DNA of 38,360 nucleotides from Isotricha intestinalis (GCA_023807065.1 JAJJLU010000477.1:1-38360), one strand, 5' to 3'; counted from the first letter of the stretch, positions 19,180-28,259 are shown. The notes: generated from the letters alone by a model not told the origin. Translations and numbers: made by a program.

Positions 19180-19616
19180 ATCAATTAAATAGTTTAAAAT
19201 AAATTTTTGGAAAGAGATTGTAAAAATAGAACTTAAAACATGATACAACATGATGACGGTTTGAATGAGATATGTTAATTAATGTAAATAGATTTTTTAT
19301 CTTTTATGTTAGTTAATATATTTAAGTTTTTTTTTCTCCTTTTTATAAGGGAAATTAAAATGTCATTTAAAGACCTGATTTTAATAGAATGTTGTACTGT
19401 TGGTTGTTTTATTTTTGTAATCTCTGTACCTCTATATAATGAATTATTGTTTATATATTTTTATTTTTTAAGATATTTTATTTATTGTTTTTATTTCTTA
19501 TTTGACAATTTGAATAAAAATTATAAATTTATATTTAATTTACTGTTAGAAAAGAAAGCAATAAAATATTATATATTGATAAAATTTAAAAATTTATCAT
19601 CTGAAAAAGAAAAAAA
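19180..19616. other. 437-bp spacer holding a hydrophobic open frame of doubtful status
   Basis: An open frame from ATG 19306 to 19647 (113 codons) overlaps the start of the WD40 gene by 31 bases. It encodes a very hydrophobic, Phe/Tyr-rich peptide (LIECCTVGCFIFVISVPLYN) with perhaps two membrane segments. Its codons (CTC, CTT, CTG, AGG, GAC) differ from the TTA/AGA-dominated neighbours, and it overlaps a well-supported gene, so it may be a relic or chance. The first 120 bp of the spacer are less AT-rich than most spacers here but show no recognised RNA gene. Confidence 0.35.
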
Positions 19617-20858
19617 ATGGAAAAAAACAATAATTCCGATAATTTAAATAATCAAGAATCAGAAAATAATTTAGAGAATGAGAATTTAAATAATGAAAAT
19701 GACTATATGGAAAATGAGCAAATAAATGAAGATGAAATAATAGAATATGAAGAAATAGATAAAAATAAAGAAATGGATTTAGAAGATGAAAATATAGAAA
19801 ATGTAAATGAAGAAGAAGAAGAAAATTATGAAAAAGAATATCCTGATTTTAAATCAGAAGGAGAAATTTATAGTATTGGATTATATAATTCAACTTTAAT
19901 AATTGGTGATGGAGAAGATAAAACAACATTTTATGATTTAGATAAAAAGCAAATAATAAAAAGTGAAAAATATAATAAAGATAGTGTAAATTTTATAAAA
20001 ATATCAAATGATAAAAAATATATGATAACAGGATCGGTGGATGGAACAATAAATATATTTGATACAAATACTTTTAATTTATTAAATACAATAAATGATC
20101 AAGATTCAGAAATTAATTGGATTGAATGGCATCCTAAAGGAAATGCTTTTTGTTTTGGAACTTCAGAAGGATCAATTTGGGTTTATTTAGCTAATAATAT
20201 TAACAATAATTTTAATTTTTTTTCTCATACTGATTCTTGTACTTGTGGTTCTTTCTGTAATTTAGGTAAAAATATTATTAGTGGTAGTGAAGATTTATCT
20301 GTTAAAATTTATGATTTAAAAAATAGAAAAGTTAATTTTACTATTAAAGGAAAAAAATTCATGCAAAATCCAATTACTTGTTTAAATGTTTGTGAAAAAA
20401 AACCAATTTGTGCAGTTGCTTCAATTGGAAATGAAATTGCAATAATAAATTTTGATAATGCAAATATCTTATATTATTTTATGTTTCCAGAAAAAGAAAA
20501 TTCTATTGAAACTATTCAATGGTGTAATGATGATAATTATATTATGTTTTCTGATAGTAAAAGTTTAGTTCATATTTTTGATAATAATACTTTACAAATT
20601 AGAAGTAGTATTAAATTAGATAATGAAAATATTACTAAAATGATTAAAAGTAATTTTAAGAGTTATCAAATTTTTGCAAGTGGTTCTAATGGAAATTTTT
20701 ATATTTTTGATTGTAGAGGAAATGGCTCTATTATACAAAAAGAAAAAGTTCATAAAGATGTTATTATGGATTTTATTGTCACTGAAAAAGAAAATTTTAT
20801 TATCACTTCTTCAATTGATAAAACTATTAATTTAGTTAAGATCGTTAATATAAATTAA
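19617..20858 (+). CDS. WD40-repeat protein, AAMP/Sqt1 family
   Basis: A 413-residue protein. Residues 1-75 are highly acidic and Asn-rich. WD40 repeats fill the rest, about seven blades, for example KYMITGSVDGTINIFDT, NIISGSEDLSVKIYDLKNRK and FIITSSIDKTINLVK. The element INWIEWHPKGNAF followed by FGTSEGSIWVY matches the family-specific LEWMEWHP...GTADGNTWMW of AAMP. In yeast the orthologue Sqt1 is a dedicated chaperone of ribosomal protein uL16 (Rpl10) during 60S assembly, and the acidic N-terminus suits binding a basic ribosomal protein (family knowledge). Start choice: this ATG gives an acidic N-terminus of the expected kind; no in-frame ATG lies upstream before a stop. The C-terminal blades are divergent. 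Confidence 0.85.
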   Translation: MEKNNNSDNLNNQESENNLENENLNNENDYMENEQINEDEIIEYEEIDKNKEMDLEDENIENVNEEEEENYEKEYPDFKSEGEIYSIGLYNSTLIIGDGEDKTTFYDLDKKQIIKSEKYNKDSVNFIKISNDKKYMITGSVDGTINIFDTNTFNLLNTINDQDSEINWIEWHPKGNAFCFGTSEGSIWVYLANNINNNFNFFSHTDSCTCGSFCNLGKNIISGSEDLSVKIYDLKNRKVNFTIKGKKFMQNPITCLNVCEKKPICAVASIGNEIAIINFDNANILYYFMFPEKENSIETIQWCNDDNYIMFSDSKSLVHIFDNNTLQIRSSIKLDNENITKMIKSNFKSYQIFASGSNGNFYIFDCRGNGSIIQKEKVHKDVIMDFIVTEKENFIITSSIDKTINLVKIVNIN

Positions 20859-20925
20859 AATATAAAAAATATTTTTAATAAATAAAAATGAAATATGTTT
20901 TAAGAAATTAATAAAATATTTAGAA

Positions 20926-21302
20926 ATGGATCCAATTAATTTTTCTTTTGGAAATAATGGAACTTTTGAAAGAGAGTTTAAATAAGAAGAAATTTATCAA
21001 AAACACGAAAAACAAAAATTGAGAATAGGCATTGGAATAATAAATGAAATTTATGTGTTGAGTCCACTTTTGAAAGGAAATAACTTGGAAAAAAATTGAA
21101 ATGAAAAAAAGAAGTTAAATAAAATGTAAAGTCAAAAAAAAATGTCAGAAATGAAAAAGTACAAAAATTTGAAAAATTAATTAAAAAGATATCTTAATTT
21201 TTCTGAAAGAAGAAAAAGCTTAAAAAAGAATGTAAAAGATAAAAAAAATAATATAAATAGTCTTAAATTAATATATAATCATATAAAAACTTTATTTAAC
21301 TA
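20926..21302 (+). pseudogene. Possible decayed NKAP-like gene
   Basis: One frame from ATG 20926 reads MDPINFSFGNNGTFEREF and continues through TAA (20983), TGA (21097), TAA (21127) and further stops without losing its coding look. It includes EKQKLRIGIGIINEIYVLSP (about 21007-21066) and then a Lys-rich stretch. RxRIGxxG..E.Y.LSP resembles the segment REKIGELGAPEVWGLSP of NKAP-family splicing-associated proteins, which is also followed by a Lys/Ser-rich linker. The conserved NKAP C-terminal SYNMUC domain is not seen. The stops are all one change from Lys, Gln or Arg codons. This may be an old relic; since the match is short, chance similarity in Lys-rich sequence cannot be excluded. Confidence 0.35.
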
Positions 21303-21412
21303 AATAAAAACTTTTTAGTTTAAAAACTTGAATGAAAAAAGACAAAAAATAAAAATCTAACTTTCAAGATATAAATTTTAATCATAAAAAAATTATTATT
21401 AAATTAAGTAGG

Positions 21413-22438
21413 ATGAGAGAAAATTTTGAAAATGATGAAAGTATAATTTCAAACAGTGAAAACTGGAAAAATTCAAACTTAATAAAAATAAAAATAGAAT
21501 CTCAATTAGAAAATGAAAATATGAATGTAGAAAAAACAAATGAATTTCATGAGAAAACAATAGATGAATATTTGAATGAAATAAGTTCCTCACAAACTCA
21601 AAGTAGAAAAAATAATGAATATCAAGAAATAAAAGAATTTAAATGTCCTATTGAAGATTGTAAGAAAATTTTTAATGATAAAGGAGCTTTTAGAAAACAT
21701 CAATTAACACATGGTGAAAAATTATATCAATGTAAAGAATGTGGAAAAAAATTTTTAGATAATTCAAAATTAAGAAGACATTCTTTAGTTCATTCAGGAG
21801 AAAAGCCTTTTAGATGTGATATTTGTAATAAAAATTTTTCTTTAGATTTTAATTTAAGAACTCATTTAAGAATTCATTCAGGTGAAAAACCTTATGCTTG
21901 TATTTTTCCTGGTTGCTTTAAGCGATTTAGTCAAAGTAGTAATTTAAGTGCTCATGAAAAAACACATGAAATTCAAAAAAAAAATTTATGTAGTTCTATT
22001 GAAGAAAATCAAAGACCTATTTTTTTACAAAATCCACTTTCTTTTCTTATTGATAATCCTTTCTCTGGAACTGCTACTATGGATAATATTAAACAAATTA
22101 ATAATTTATATGAAATGATGAAGAAAGGAATTAGTCAACAAAATAATCCTAATTATAATTATTCTTATAATAATTATCAAGCACAAAATAATTTTGGAAA
22201 GCACTTTGTTTGCTTTAAAACTGTTACTGAAAATAATAATTCTAATTTTGTAAATTTGAATAATGGTAATGTTAGTAATAATAATAATGGTCAATTTGAT
22301 AATTCTAATCAAAGAAAATTATTGTTTTCTTTTTCTGGAAAAAAAGTCTTTGATATTGTTAGAATGGATGAACCTTCTCAAAATTATTCTATTAATTCTA
22401 ATACTAATCAAAATTCTGATTCTGCTTTCCAAATTTAA
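21413..22438 (+). CDS. C2H2 zinc-finger protein, YY1/REX1-like, four fingers
   Basis: A 341-residue nuclear DNA-binding protein. An acidic Glu/Asn-rich N-terminus (1-75) is followed by four C2H2 fingers, residues about 76-186, with canonical linkers (HSGEKPF, HSGEKPY). The first finger begins FKCPIEDCKKIF and ends FRKHQLTHGEKL. The second reads YQCKECGKKFLDNSKLRRH, the third carries FSLDFNLRTHLRIH, and the fourth has FSQSSNLSAHEKTH. The helix residues FSLDFNLRTH and SKLRRH and the order of fingers match the YY1/REX1/pho family very closely, so the DNA target may resemble the YY1 CCAT core (inference). The tail is Asn/Gln-rich with LLFSFSGKKVFDIVRM near the end, a possible conserved short motif. 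It lies 554 bp after the WD40 gene, with the NKAP-like relic in that gap. Confidence 0.9.
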   Translation: MRENFENDESIISNSENWKNSNLIKIKIESQLENENMNVEKTNEFHEKTIDEYLNEISSSQTQSRKNNEYQEIKEFKCPIEDCKKIFNDKGAFRKHQLTHGEKLYQCKECGKKFLDNSKLRRHSLVHSGEKPFRCDICNKNFSLDFNLRTHLRIHSGEKPYACIFPGCFKRFSQSSNLSAHEKTHEIQKKNLCSSIEENQRPIFLQNPLSFLIDNPFSGTATMDNIKQINNLYEMMKKGISQQNNPNYNYSYNNYQAQNNFGKHFVCFKTVTENNNSNFVNLNNGNVSNNNNGQFDNSNQRKLLFSFSGKKVFDIVRMDEPSQNYSINSNTNQNSDSAFQI

Positions 22439-22891
22439 TTGAATAAATATATTCTTTTATTTTTTATATTTTATAAATTTTTGATAAAAAAAGAAAAAAT
22501 AAAAATTATTTAATTTTCTTCATTTATAATATCATATTTAATAATAAAAAAATATCTAAAGAAAAGAGCACAGTTCAAGTCAAAATTATAAATAATTCTC
22601 CAATTTAGATTATTATATTAAATAATTCAAGAAAGATAGTTAAAAAAATCTTTTATTTAATGAATACAAAATAAGAAACTCAAAATTATAATAATATATA
22701 TCTTTAATTAATAATAATAATTTTAATTCTGTTTAAAACAATTATAATAATTTATACCATAGAATGGGAATGTAGATAAATAGAATTTATAATAATCTTA
22801 TTAAAAATATAAAGTATATTTTTTTAAAAATTTATTTTTCTACAATTTACAAAATATAACAATCTAATTAATAAAAATATATAATAAAAAA
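22439..22891. other. 453-bp intergenic region
   Basis: A/T-rich spacer between the zinc-finger gene and the CHMP1-like gene. I looked for tRNA-like elements around 22560-22620, where G and C are locally higher, and found no cloverleaf. No open frame of useful length. Confidence 0.5.
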
Positions 22892-23515
22892 ATGGGACAA
22901 GAAAAAGCCAAACCAAAGCCACCAGAAAATCCCTCTGACAAAATGTTTGACAACATTTTTGAGTTTAAAATGATGGCAAAGCAATTTGCAAAAGAAAGTA
23001 AGAAAGCAGAGACAGCACATAAGAATTTATTAACCAAAGTGAAAGATTTAATAGCAAAAGGAGATTATGAACATGCGAAAATAACAGCAGCAGATGCAAT
23101 AAGGAAGAAAAATGAGATAAAACGATATCAAGTACTTTCATCTAAAATAGATACAATATCTCAAAGATTACAAAACGCATATCAAACACAACAATTAACA
23201 GAAAATATGAAAAGTTTAACTCAGAAAATGATTTCTACAAATATAGGAGATATGGTTCAAATTAATGAAACAATGGCAAATTTTGAAAAAATGTTTGATG
23301 ATTTAGATGTGAATAGTAATATGATGAATGAAGTCTTTGATAATGTTAATGTTGGAACTACTAATGATCAAGAAGTTAATGAATTAATTAATCAAGTAGC
23401 TGAAGCTAATGGAATGAAAGTTATGGATGAATTAGATGTTAATGCTGGACAACAGCCTATTCAACAACCTGGTATTCAAGATCCTAATAAAATGCCTGAT
23501 GATTTCTTACCTTAA
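22892..23515 (+). CDS. CHMP1: CHMP1-like ESCRT-III subunit (Did2/Vps46)
   Basis: A 207-residue Snf7-family protein, the usual length for CHMP1. Helix alpha-1 begins DKMFDNIFEFKMMAKQFAKE, followed by the basic hairpin helices (KKAETAHKNLLTKVKDLIAK, HAKITAADAIRKKNE) and the CHMP1-typical SSKIDTISQRLQNAY and LTQKMISTNIGDM, then NFEKMFDDLDVNSNMM and INQVAEANGMKVMDEL. ESCRT-III polymers remodel membranes in multivesicular body formation and cytokinesis; CHMP1 recruits Vps4 and spastin through a C-terminal MIM1 helix (family knowledge). Here the C-terminus is a Pro/Gln-rich stretch ending DDFLP and no Leu/Arg-rich MIM1 helix is evident. The N-terminal codons use more C and G than most of the window, perhaps reflecting high expression. 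It starts MGQ, so N-myristoylation at Gly2 is conceivable but not typical of this subunit. Confidence 0.92.
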   Translation: MGQEKAKPKPPENPSDKMFDNIFEFKMMAKQFAKESKKAETAHKNLLTKVKDLIAKGDYEHAKITAADAIRKKNEIKRYQVLSSKIDTISQRLQNAYQTQQLTENMKSLTQKMISTNIGDMVQINETMANFEKMFDDLDVNSNMMNEVFDNVNVGTTNDQEVNELINQVAEANGMKVMDELDVNAGQQPIQQPGIQDPNKMPDDFLP

Positions 23516-23615
23516 TATTTATTCAGGTTTTTTATGATGTTTTAGGTTTTCATAATTTTTTTATTTACTTATGAAAAAATTCTTTATTTTTTAATATTTT
23601 TTTTAAGTATTTTCA

Positions 23616-25064
23616 ATGACAACACCTAATAATTTATTAGGCAAAAAAAGAAATCTTTCACAGGATAAAAAAGAAGAAGATAAAAAGATAAATTTACATC
23701 ATACAAATAAAGAAAATGAAGAAATGATAAAATTAAATGAAGCTTTTATTACAAAAGCACGTTCTCATCCATTAGAAATAATTGCACCTTCATCTCCTGA
23801 AATTTATCCAGATGAAGTTCCTCTTAAATTTGAAATAATAAAAAAATTTAATAAAGCTCGTGCAAGTATAATGACACTTCCACATTCTGAAGTAAAAACT
23901 CCTGTTTATATGCCAGTAGGAACAAAAGGAGCAATGAAAGGATTATTATCATGTGATTTAGAAAGAATGGAATGTAAATTAATGTTATCAAATACATATC
24001 ATTTAGCATTAGAACCAGGAGATGAATTTTTAAATAAAAATTATGGTGGAAGTGAAAAAAGAGGAATTCATAATTATATGAAATGGTCAAATAATGTTTT
24101 AACTGATTCAGGAGGATTTCAAATAGTTTCTTTATCGAAATTATCAGTAAGAAGTGAAAATGGAGTTGAATTTGTTTCTCATATTGATGGTGATGATAGG
24201 AAAATAATATTAACTCCAGAAAAAAGTATGTCAATTCAAAATAATATAGGAAGTGATATAATGATGGCATTTGATGATGTAATAAGACCAACAAGTAATA
24301 TAAATGAAATATATGATGCATGTGAAAGAAGTCTTCGCTGGATTGATAGATGTATTAAATCACATAAAAGGAAAAAAGAGCAAAATTTATTTGGTATAAT
24401 TCAAGGAGGACTTGATTTAAATTTACGTAAAATTGCAGTTGAAGAAATGAACAAGAGAAATTTACCTGGTTATGCTATTGGTGGAATGGCAGGTGGAGAA
24501 AGTAAAAATGATTTTTGGAAAGTAGTAAATACTTGTACTGATTATTTACCTGAAAATAAACCTAGATATTTAATGGGTGTTGGTTATCCTGTTGATTTAG
24601 TTATTTGCTCTTTATTAGGTGTTGATATGTTTGATTGTGTTTTTGCTACGAGAACTGCAAGATTTGGAACTGCTTTCACTAATAATGGATTTATTAAATT
24701 GAAAAATCAAAAATTTAAATTTGATTTTAATCCCATTGAAATTGAATGTGATTGTGAAGTTTGTCAAAAATATACTAAGTCATATTTTTATTATATGTTT
24801 AATAAAAATCCAAGAGCAGTTGTTTTAATTTCTTTTCATAACGTTTATTATTTACTCAATTTAATGAAGAAAGTTAGAAATTCTATTATTCAAGGAAATG
24901 TTAATGATTTTGTTAAAGATTTTTTCATGAAACAATTTCCTGATTCTACTCCTTCATGGATTAGGGATGCTCTGAAGAAAGCTGGTGTTAATATTGATTT
25001 TATTGAAAAGGTTGATGATAGAATTTTTTATGGAGATAATATTACTGATGAAGAAGATGAATAA
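23616..25064 (+). CDS. QTRT1: Queuine tRNA-ribosyltransferase catalytic subunit
   Basis: A 482-residue TGT enzyme that exchanges guanine 34 for queuine in tRNAs with GUN anticodons. The first 75 residues are a Lys/Glu-rich extension not found in most homologues. The TIM barrel follows: YMPVGTKGAMKGL, SNTYHLALEPGDE, LTDSGGFQIVSL with Asp164 (general acid/base), FGIIQGG, YAIGGMAGGE and KPRYLMGVGYP. GVDMFDCVFATRTARFG carries the nucleophile Asp340. The zinc site is Cys378, Cys380, Cys383 and His408 (C-x-C-x2-C-x24-H). All catalytic and metal residues are intact. Eukaryotic enzymes act as a heterodimer with QTRT2, which is not in the window; queuine itself must come from diet or bacteria, fitting a host- or bacteria-associated life (inference). 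It begins 100 bp after the CHMP1-like gene. Confidence 0.96.
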   Translation: MTTPNNLLGKKRNLSQDKKEEDKKINLHHTNKENEEMIKLNEAFITKARSHPLEIIAPSSPEIYPDEVPLKFEIIKKFNKARASIMTLPHSEVKTPVYMPVGTKGAMKGLLSCDLERMECKLMLSNTYHLALEPGDEFLNKNYGGSEKRGIHNYMKWSNNVLTDSGGFQIVSLSKLSVRSENGVEFVSHIDGDDRKIILTPEKSMSIQNNIGSDIMMAFDDVIRPTSNINEIYDACERSLRWIDRCIKSHKRKKEQNLFGIIQGGLDLNLRKIAVEEMNKRNLPGYAIGGMAGGESKNDFWKVVNTCTDYLPENKPRYLMGVGYPVDLVICSLLGVDMFDCVFATRTARFGTAFTNNGFIKLKNQKFKFDFNPIEIECDCEVCQKYTKSYFYYMFNKNPRAVVLISFHNVYYLLNLMKKVRNSIIQGNVNDFVKDFFMKQFPDSTPSWIRDALKKAGVNIDFIEKVDDRIFYGDNITDEEDE

Positions 25065-25181
25065 ATTTAAAAATATTTTTAATGATAAATAAATAAATAT
25101 TAAATGCTTATTTTTGTTATTGATATAATATAAAAACCCTATATCATAATTATATATTTTTAATAAATAGTTTAATTTATT

Positions 25182-28100
25182 TTATTCATTTATTTCTTCA
25201 ATTGTTTTTAATTTAATATTTTCGTGTGAACCAACAGAATGAAGATTTTTAGTATTTTCAACAAAAGATTCTATAATTTCTTGAACTGCTTTAGTATTAT
25301 TAACATAATAATGAGCATTTGAAGGTTTTTTTCCAACTGTGCAAGTAATAATATTGATATTTTTTGAATATTCTTTAATAACATTTATTTTATTTTTTAA
25401 ATAATAAAACATTTTTTCATCAGTAGTATCATCACCAATACAGAAAATAAAATCAGGGATAATATCTTTATTTAAATTATCTTTAATAATATAGGAAATA
25501 AAATATCCTTTATTTATTCCTCTGGCAATGACTTCAACATATCCTTTTCCATTGATAATTTTTAAATTTAAATTTTTAACAGAACATTCTAATTCATTAG
25601 TAATAACACTAGCAAAACTTTTTCCTAATTCTTGGTCACAATCACTATATTGCCAAACAATAGAACTTTGTTTAATTTCAATAAAAGAACCTTCACATCT
25701 TTCAGTATAAGGATTTAAAATTTCATAACAAGCATTAATCCAATCATTATTATAATGATTTATCATTCTTTTCCATTTATCTTTCCCACTTCCAGAATTA
25801 ACTTTAAACATAAAACCATGTTCAGCTGCTAAATGTAAATTTTCTACTTTTCCAAACCATTTATTTACTAAATGAGTTCCTCTTCCTGTTATAATATAAA
25901 TTTGATTTCTTTTATCTCTTGTTAATCTATTTAACAAATCTATTATTTCATATGTTGGTTTATTCCCCTTTAATAAAATTAATTCATTTTTATTTGGTGT
26001 TATTGAAGGAAGAGTTCCTTCATAATCTAAAAAGATTAATCTATGATTTGAATTTTTATACATTGGAATTATTTTATTTATATCTAATTCAACTAAATCA
26101 GAACTTATTTTCATTAATTTAAAGTTTAAACCCTCTCCTACTCCTAAATAATATGTATTTTCATCTGATAATTTTGTATTTTTTATATCTTTTAAAAACT
26201 TAAATAACCAATTTTTAAAAGATGATTTTTTGACATGCTCAAAATCTTTTTGTGATGAAATATAATCTTTTTCATCTCTTTCACCAAACATATTTTGATT
26301 GGCTTGAATAAATCCGTTATAAATTGAATTATAATCAAAAGGATTAATTTTAATTGTTCCTCCTAATGAAGTATTAACTCCAGATAATTCACTTATTAAA
26401 TAACTTACTTGATTAGTATCTTTTAATAAATCTTTTAAAATTAAAAATTCATAAATTCCTAAAGAGAAACTTTCTTGTTTACTTGTTCTAATAAAACAAT
26501 TTGCACTTGCAAAAAGAGCTAATCTTTCAATATATGAAACTTTTCTTTCAACTAATTCAATTGTATCTTCTCCAAAAGTTTCTTTAATTTCTTTTGTTAA
26601 TTTATTTATTTTATCTAACATTTCTTTTTGAGATTCATCTAATTTTAAATTTCCATCTTTATCACTATCATCTGTACTATATCTTATATATTGTAAATAT
26701 ACATTTTTTTTAGCTTCTTCACCCATATCATTCAAAAATTTCCTATAACCTTCTAATTTATTTTTTATACTTGCTAAAAATTTCATATGATCTAAAGAAG
26801 CATAAATTGTTTTATCTTTATATTTATTTTTTATTCCTTGATATAATTTTTTAAATTCTTCTGTTTCATAATCTTCTTTAATTAAATCTATTTCTGGAGT
26901 TGCATTTTTTACTCTTATCATTGCAGTTCTTCCAAAATAATTGACTGCTAAATCACCTGAAATTGTACTTTCATAATTTATTGATAATAATCTTTTAGAA
27001 GATTTTAAGAAATTTCTACTATAATCAAATGTATGAAAACCAATAACAGAACAATTTAACATTGATTTTAATATTTCTTCTCTAAAAGGAATTTTTTTAA
27101 ATATTTCATGTGATGGAAAAGGAGAATGCATAAAAAGACCAATTGATAAATTTTGAAAAATTGTTTGATTTAATGTTGAACATTTTGAATAAAGATAACT
27201 TGGTAATAAACAAAAATGATAATCATTTAAATATATTAATGTATTATTTTTTAAATATTTTATTATAATATCACATACACATTCTGAATATTTTTTATAT
27301 GATTCCCAATATAAATCCATATGAGAAAAATGATTTATTGAATTTGGACTTAATGAAATATAATGAAATAAAGGTTCTAAAATTTCTTCAAAGAATATTT
27401 TAATGTCTTTATAAATTTCAAATGGAATATTCATAACATAAATATTTTTTTCTTTTAATTCATCAATTAAAGTTTTTTGTTGTTCTTGACTTAAAAAATT
27501 TATATTTTTTAACATTCCAAACCATTTAATATTTTTTTTCCCAGAAACTAATCTAAATAAAGTATGATATAAAGGATCACTTGTTAATCTTAAATAATAA
27601 CTTCCATCATTTTTTTTAACTGGATTAAAAGGAACATAAAAACTACAAATTATAATATCATCAGAATCATTAATATCAATTGATTTTTGAATAGGATTTT
27701 TTTTTTGAATATTTTCTTCTTCTTCATCGGATTCATAATTTAAATTATTATATTTTTCATTTAATTCATCTTCTTCATCAGAAAAAATTTCCTCTGTTCT
27801 TAAACTTAATTTTTTACTAAGAAGTTCAGAATCTTTGTCTAAATTTTCAGATGAAGAATTAATCATTTTTATTCCATATTTTGGAGTTGGAGTTGTAAAT
27901 TTTCTTCTTGTCCTTAATTCTTCAACTTTTGAAGTTGAATTTCCTTGTTTATCTGAAACTAAAATTTTAAATTTATTTTCTATAAAAACTTTCCTATTTT
28001 CATTATTTGGAAGTTCTTCCCATTTTTCAAAAATATTATTTTTAAATATTACATATTTGTATTCAACAGTATTATTTATTGGTAATTCTAAATTTTCTCT

Positions 28101-28259
28101 TGATTTCCATACATTTACATCAGAAAGAAATAAAGGTTCTGATTTATTTAAATCCCAATTTCCTAATTCTTCTTTATTTCCTACTATTCTTATTTCTTCT
28201 TCCTCCTTTATTTCACATTCATATTTAAATTGAACATAACAATATTCTTTATCTTTCAT
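25182..28259 (-). CDS. CBM20-trehalose-6-phosphate synthase/phosphatase fusion, probably catalytically degenerate
   Basis: A 1025-residue fusion. Residues about 5-105 are a CBM20 starch-binding module (IRIVGNKEELGNWDLNKSEP, VEYKYVIF, then WEELPNNENRKV). An acidic linker (about 150-195) leads to a GT20 domain (about 200-710), with the landmarks LNDYHFCLLPSYLY and FMHSPFPSHEIF (His378). A HAD phosphatase domain covers about 740-985 (IFLDYEGTL, YIITGRG, AAEHGFMF, IGDDTTDEKMF). In active enzymes the GT20 sugar-nucleotide site reads VDRLDY.KG with Arg and Lys; here it reads LDHMKFLA (His491, Ala496). The D-GMNLVAKE loop is QESFSLGIYE. The HAD motif is D-Y-E (Asp745, Glu747) where D-x-D is expected. 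Thus this looks like a regulatory, class II-like protein that may bind glucan. CBM20-TPS fusions are known in protists (memory). It is divergent from the RING-like gene. Confidence 0.88.
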   Translation of the reverse strand: MKDKEYCYVQFKYECEIKEEEEIRIVGNKEELGNWDLNKSEPLFLSDVNVWKSRENLELPINNTVEYKYVIFKNNIFEKWEELPNNENRKVFIENKFKILVSDKQGNSTSKVEELRTRRKFTTPTPKYGIKMINSSSENLDKDSELLSKKLSLRTEEIFSDEEDELNEKYNNLNYESDEEEENIQKKNPIQKSIDINDSDDIIICSFYVPFNPVKKNDGSYYLRLTSDPLYHTLFRLVSGKKNIKWFGMLKNINFLSQEQQKTLIDELKEKNIYVMNIPFEIYKDIKIFFEEILEPLFHYISLSPNSINHFSHMDLYWESYKKYSECVCDIIIKYLKNNTLIYLNDYHFCLLPSYLYSKCSTLNQTIFQNLSIGLFMHSPFPSHEIFKKIPFREEILKSMLNCSVIGFHTFDYSRNFLKSSKRLLSINYESTISGDLAVNYFGRTAMIRVKNATPEIDLIKEDYETEEFKKLYQGIKNKYKDKTIYASLDHMKFLASIKNKLEGYRKFLNDMGEEAKKNVYLQYIRYSTDDSDKDGNLKLDESQKEMLDKINKLTKEIKETFGEDTIELVERKVSYIERLALFASANCFIRTSKQESFSLGIYEFLILKDLLKDTNQVSYLISELSGVNTSLGGTIKINPFDYNSIYNGFIQANQNMFGERDEKDYISSQKDFEHVKKSSFKNWLFKFLKDIKNTKLSDENTYYLGVGEGLNFKLMKISSDLVELDINKIIPMYKNSNHRLIFLDYEGTLPSITPNKNELILLKGNKPTYEIIDLLNRLTRDKRNQIYIITGRGTHLVNKWFGKVENLHLAAEHGFMFKVNSGSGKDKWKRMINHYNNDWINACYEILNPYTERCEGSFIEIKQSSIVWQYSDCDQELGKSFASVITNELECSVKNLNLKIINGKGYVEVIARGINKGYFISYIIKDNLNKDIIPDFIFCIGDDTTDEKMFYYLKNKINVIKEYSKNINIITCTVGKKPSNAHYYVNNTKAVQEIIESFVENTKNLHSVGSHENIKLKTIEEINE

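Noticed and set aside
19240..19380. ATGATGA followed by CTGA, resembling boxes C and D of a small nucleolar RNA
   Set aside because: The two elements lie too far apart (over 110 bases), no terminal stem is visible, and such short motifs arise by chance.
20983..21129. In-frame TAA and TGA as reassigned sense codons in the NKAP-like frame
   Set aside because: No other gene in the window has internal stops, and all genes end in TAA; decay is the simpler reading.
23848..24321. 157-codon hydrophobic frame on the - strand
   Set aside because: It is antisense to the well-supported QTRT1 gene, and Leu/His/Tyr-rich composition is what A-rich coding DNA gives on its other strand.
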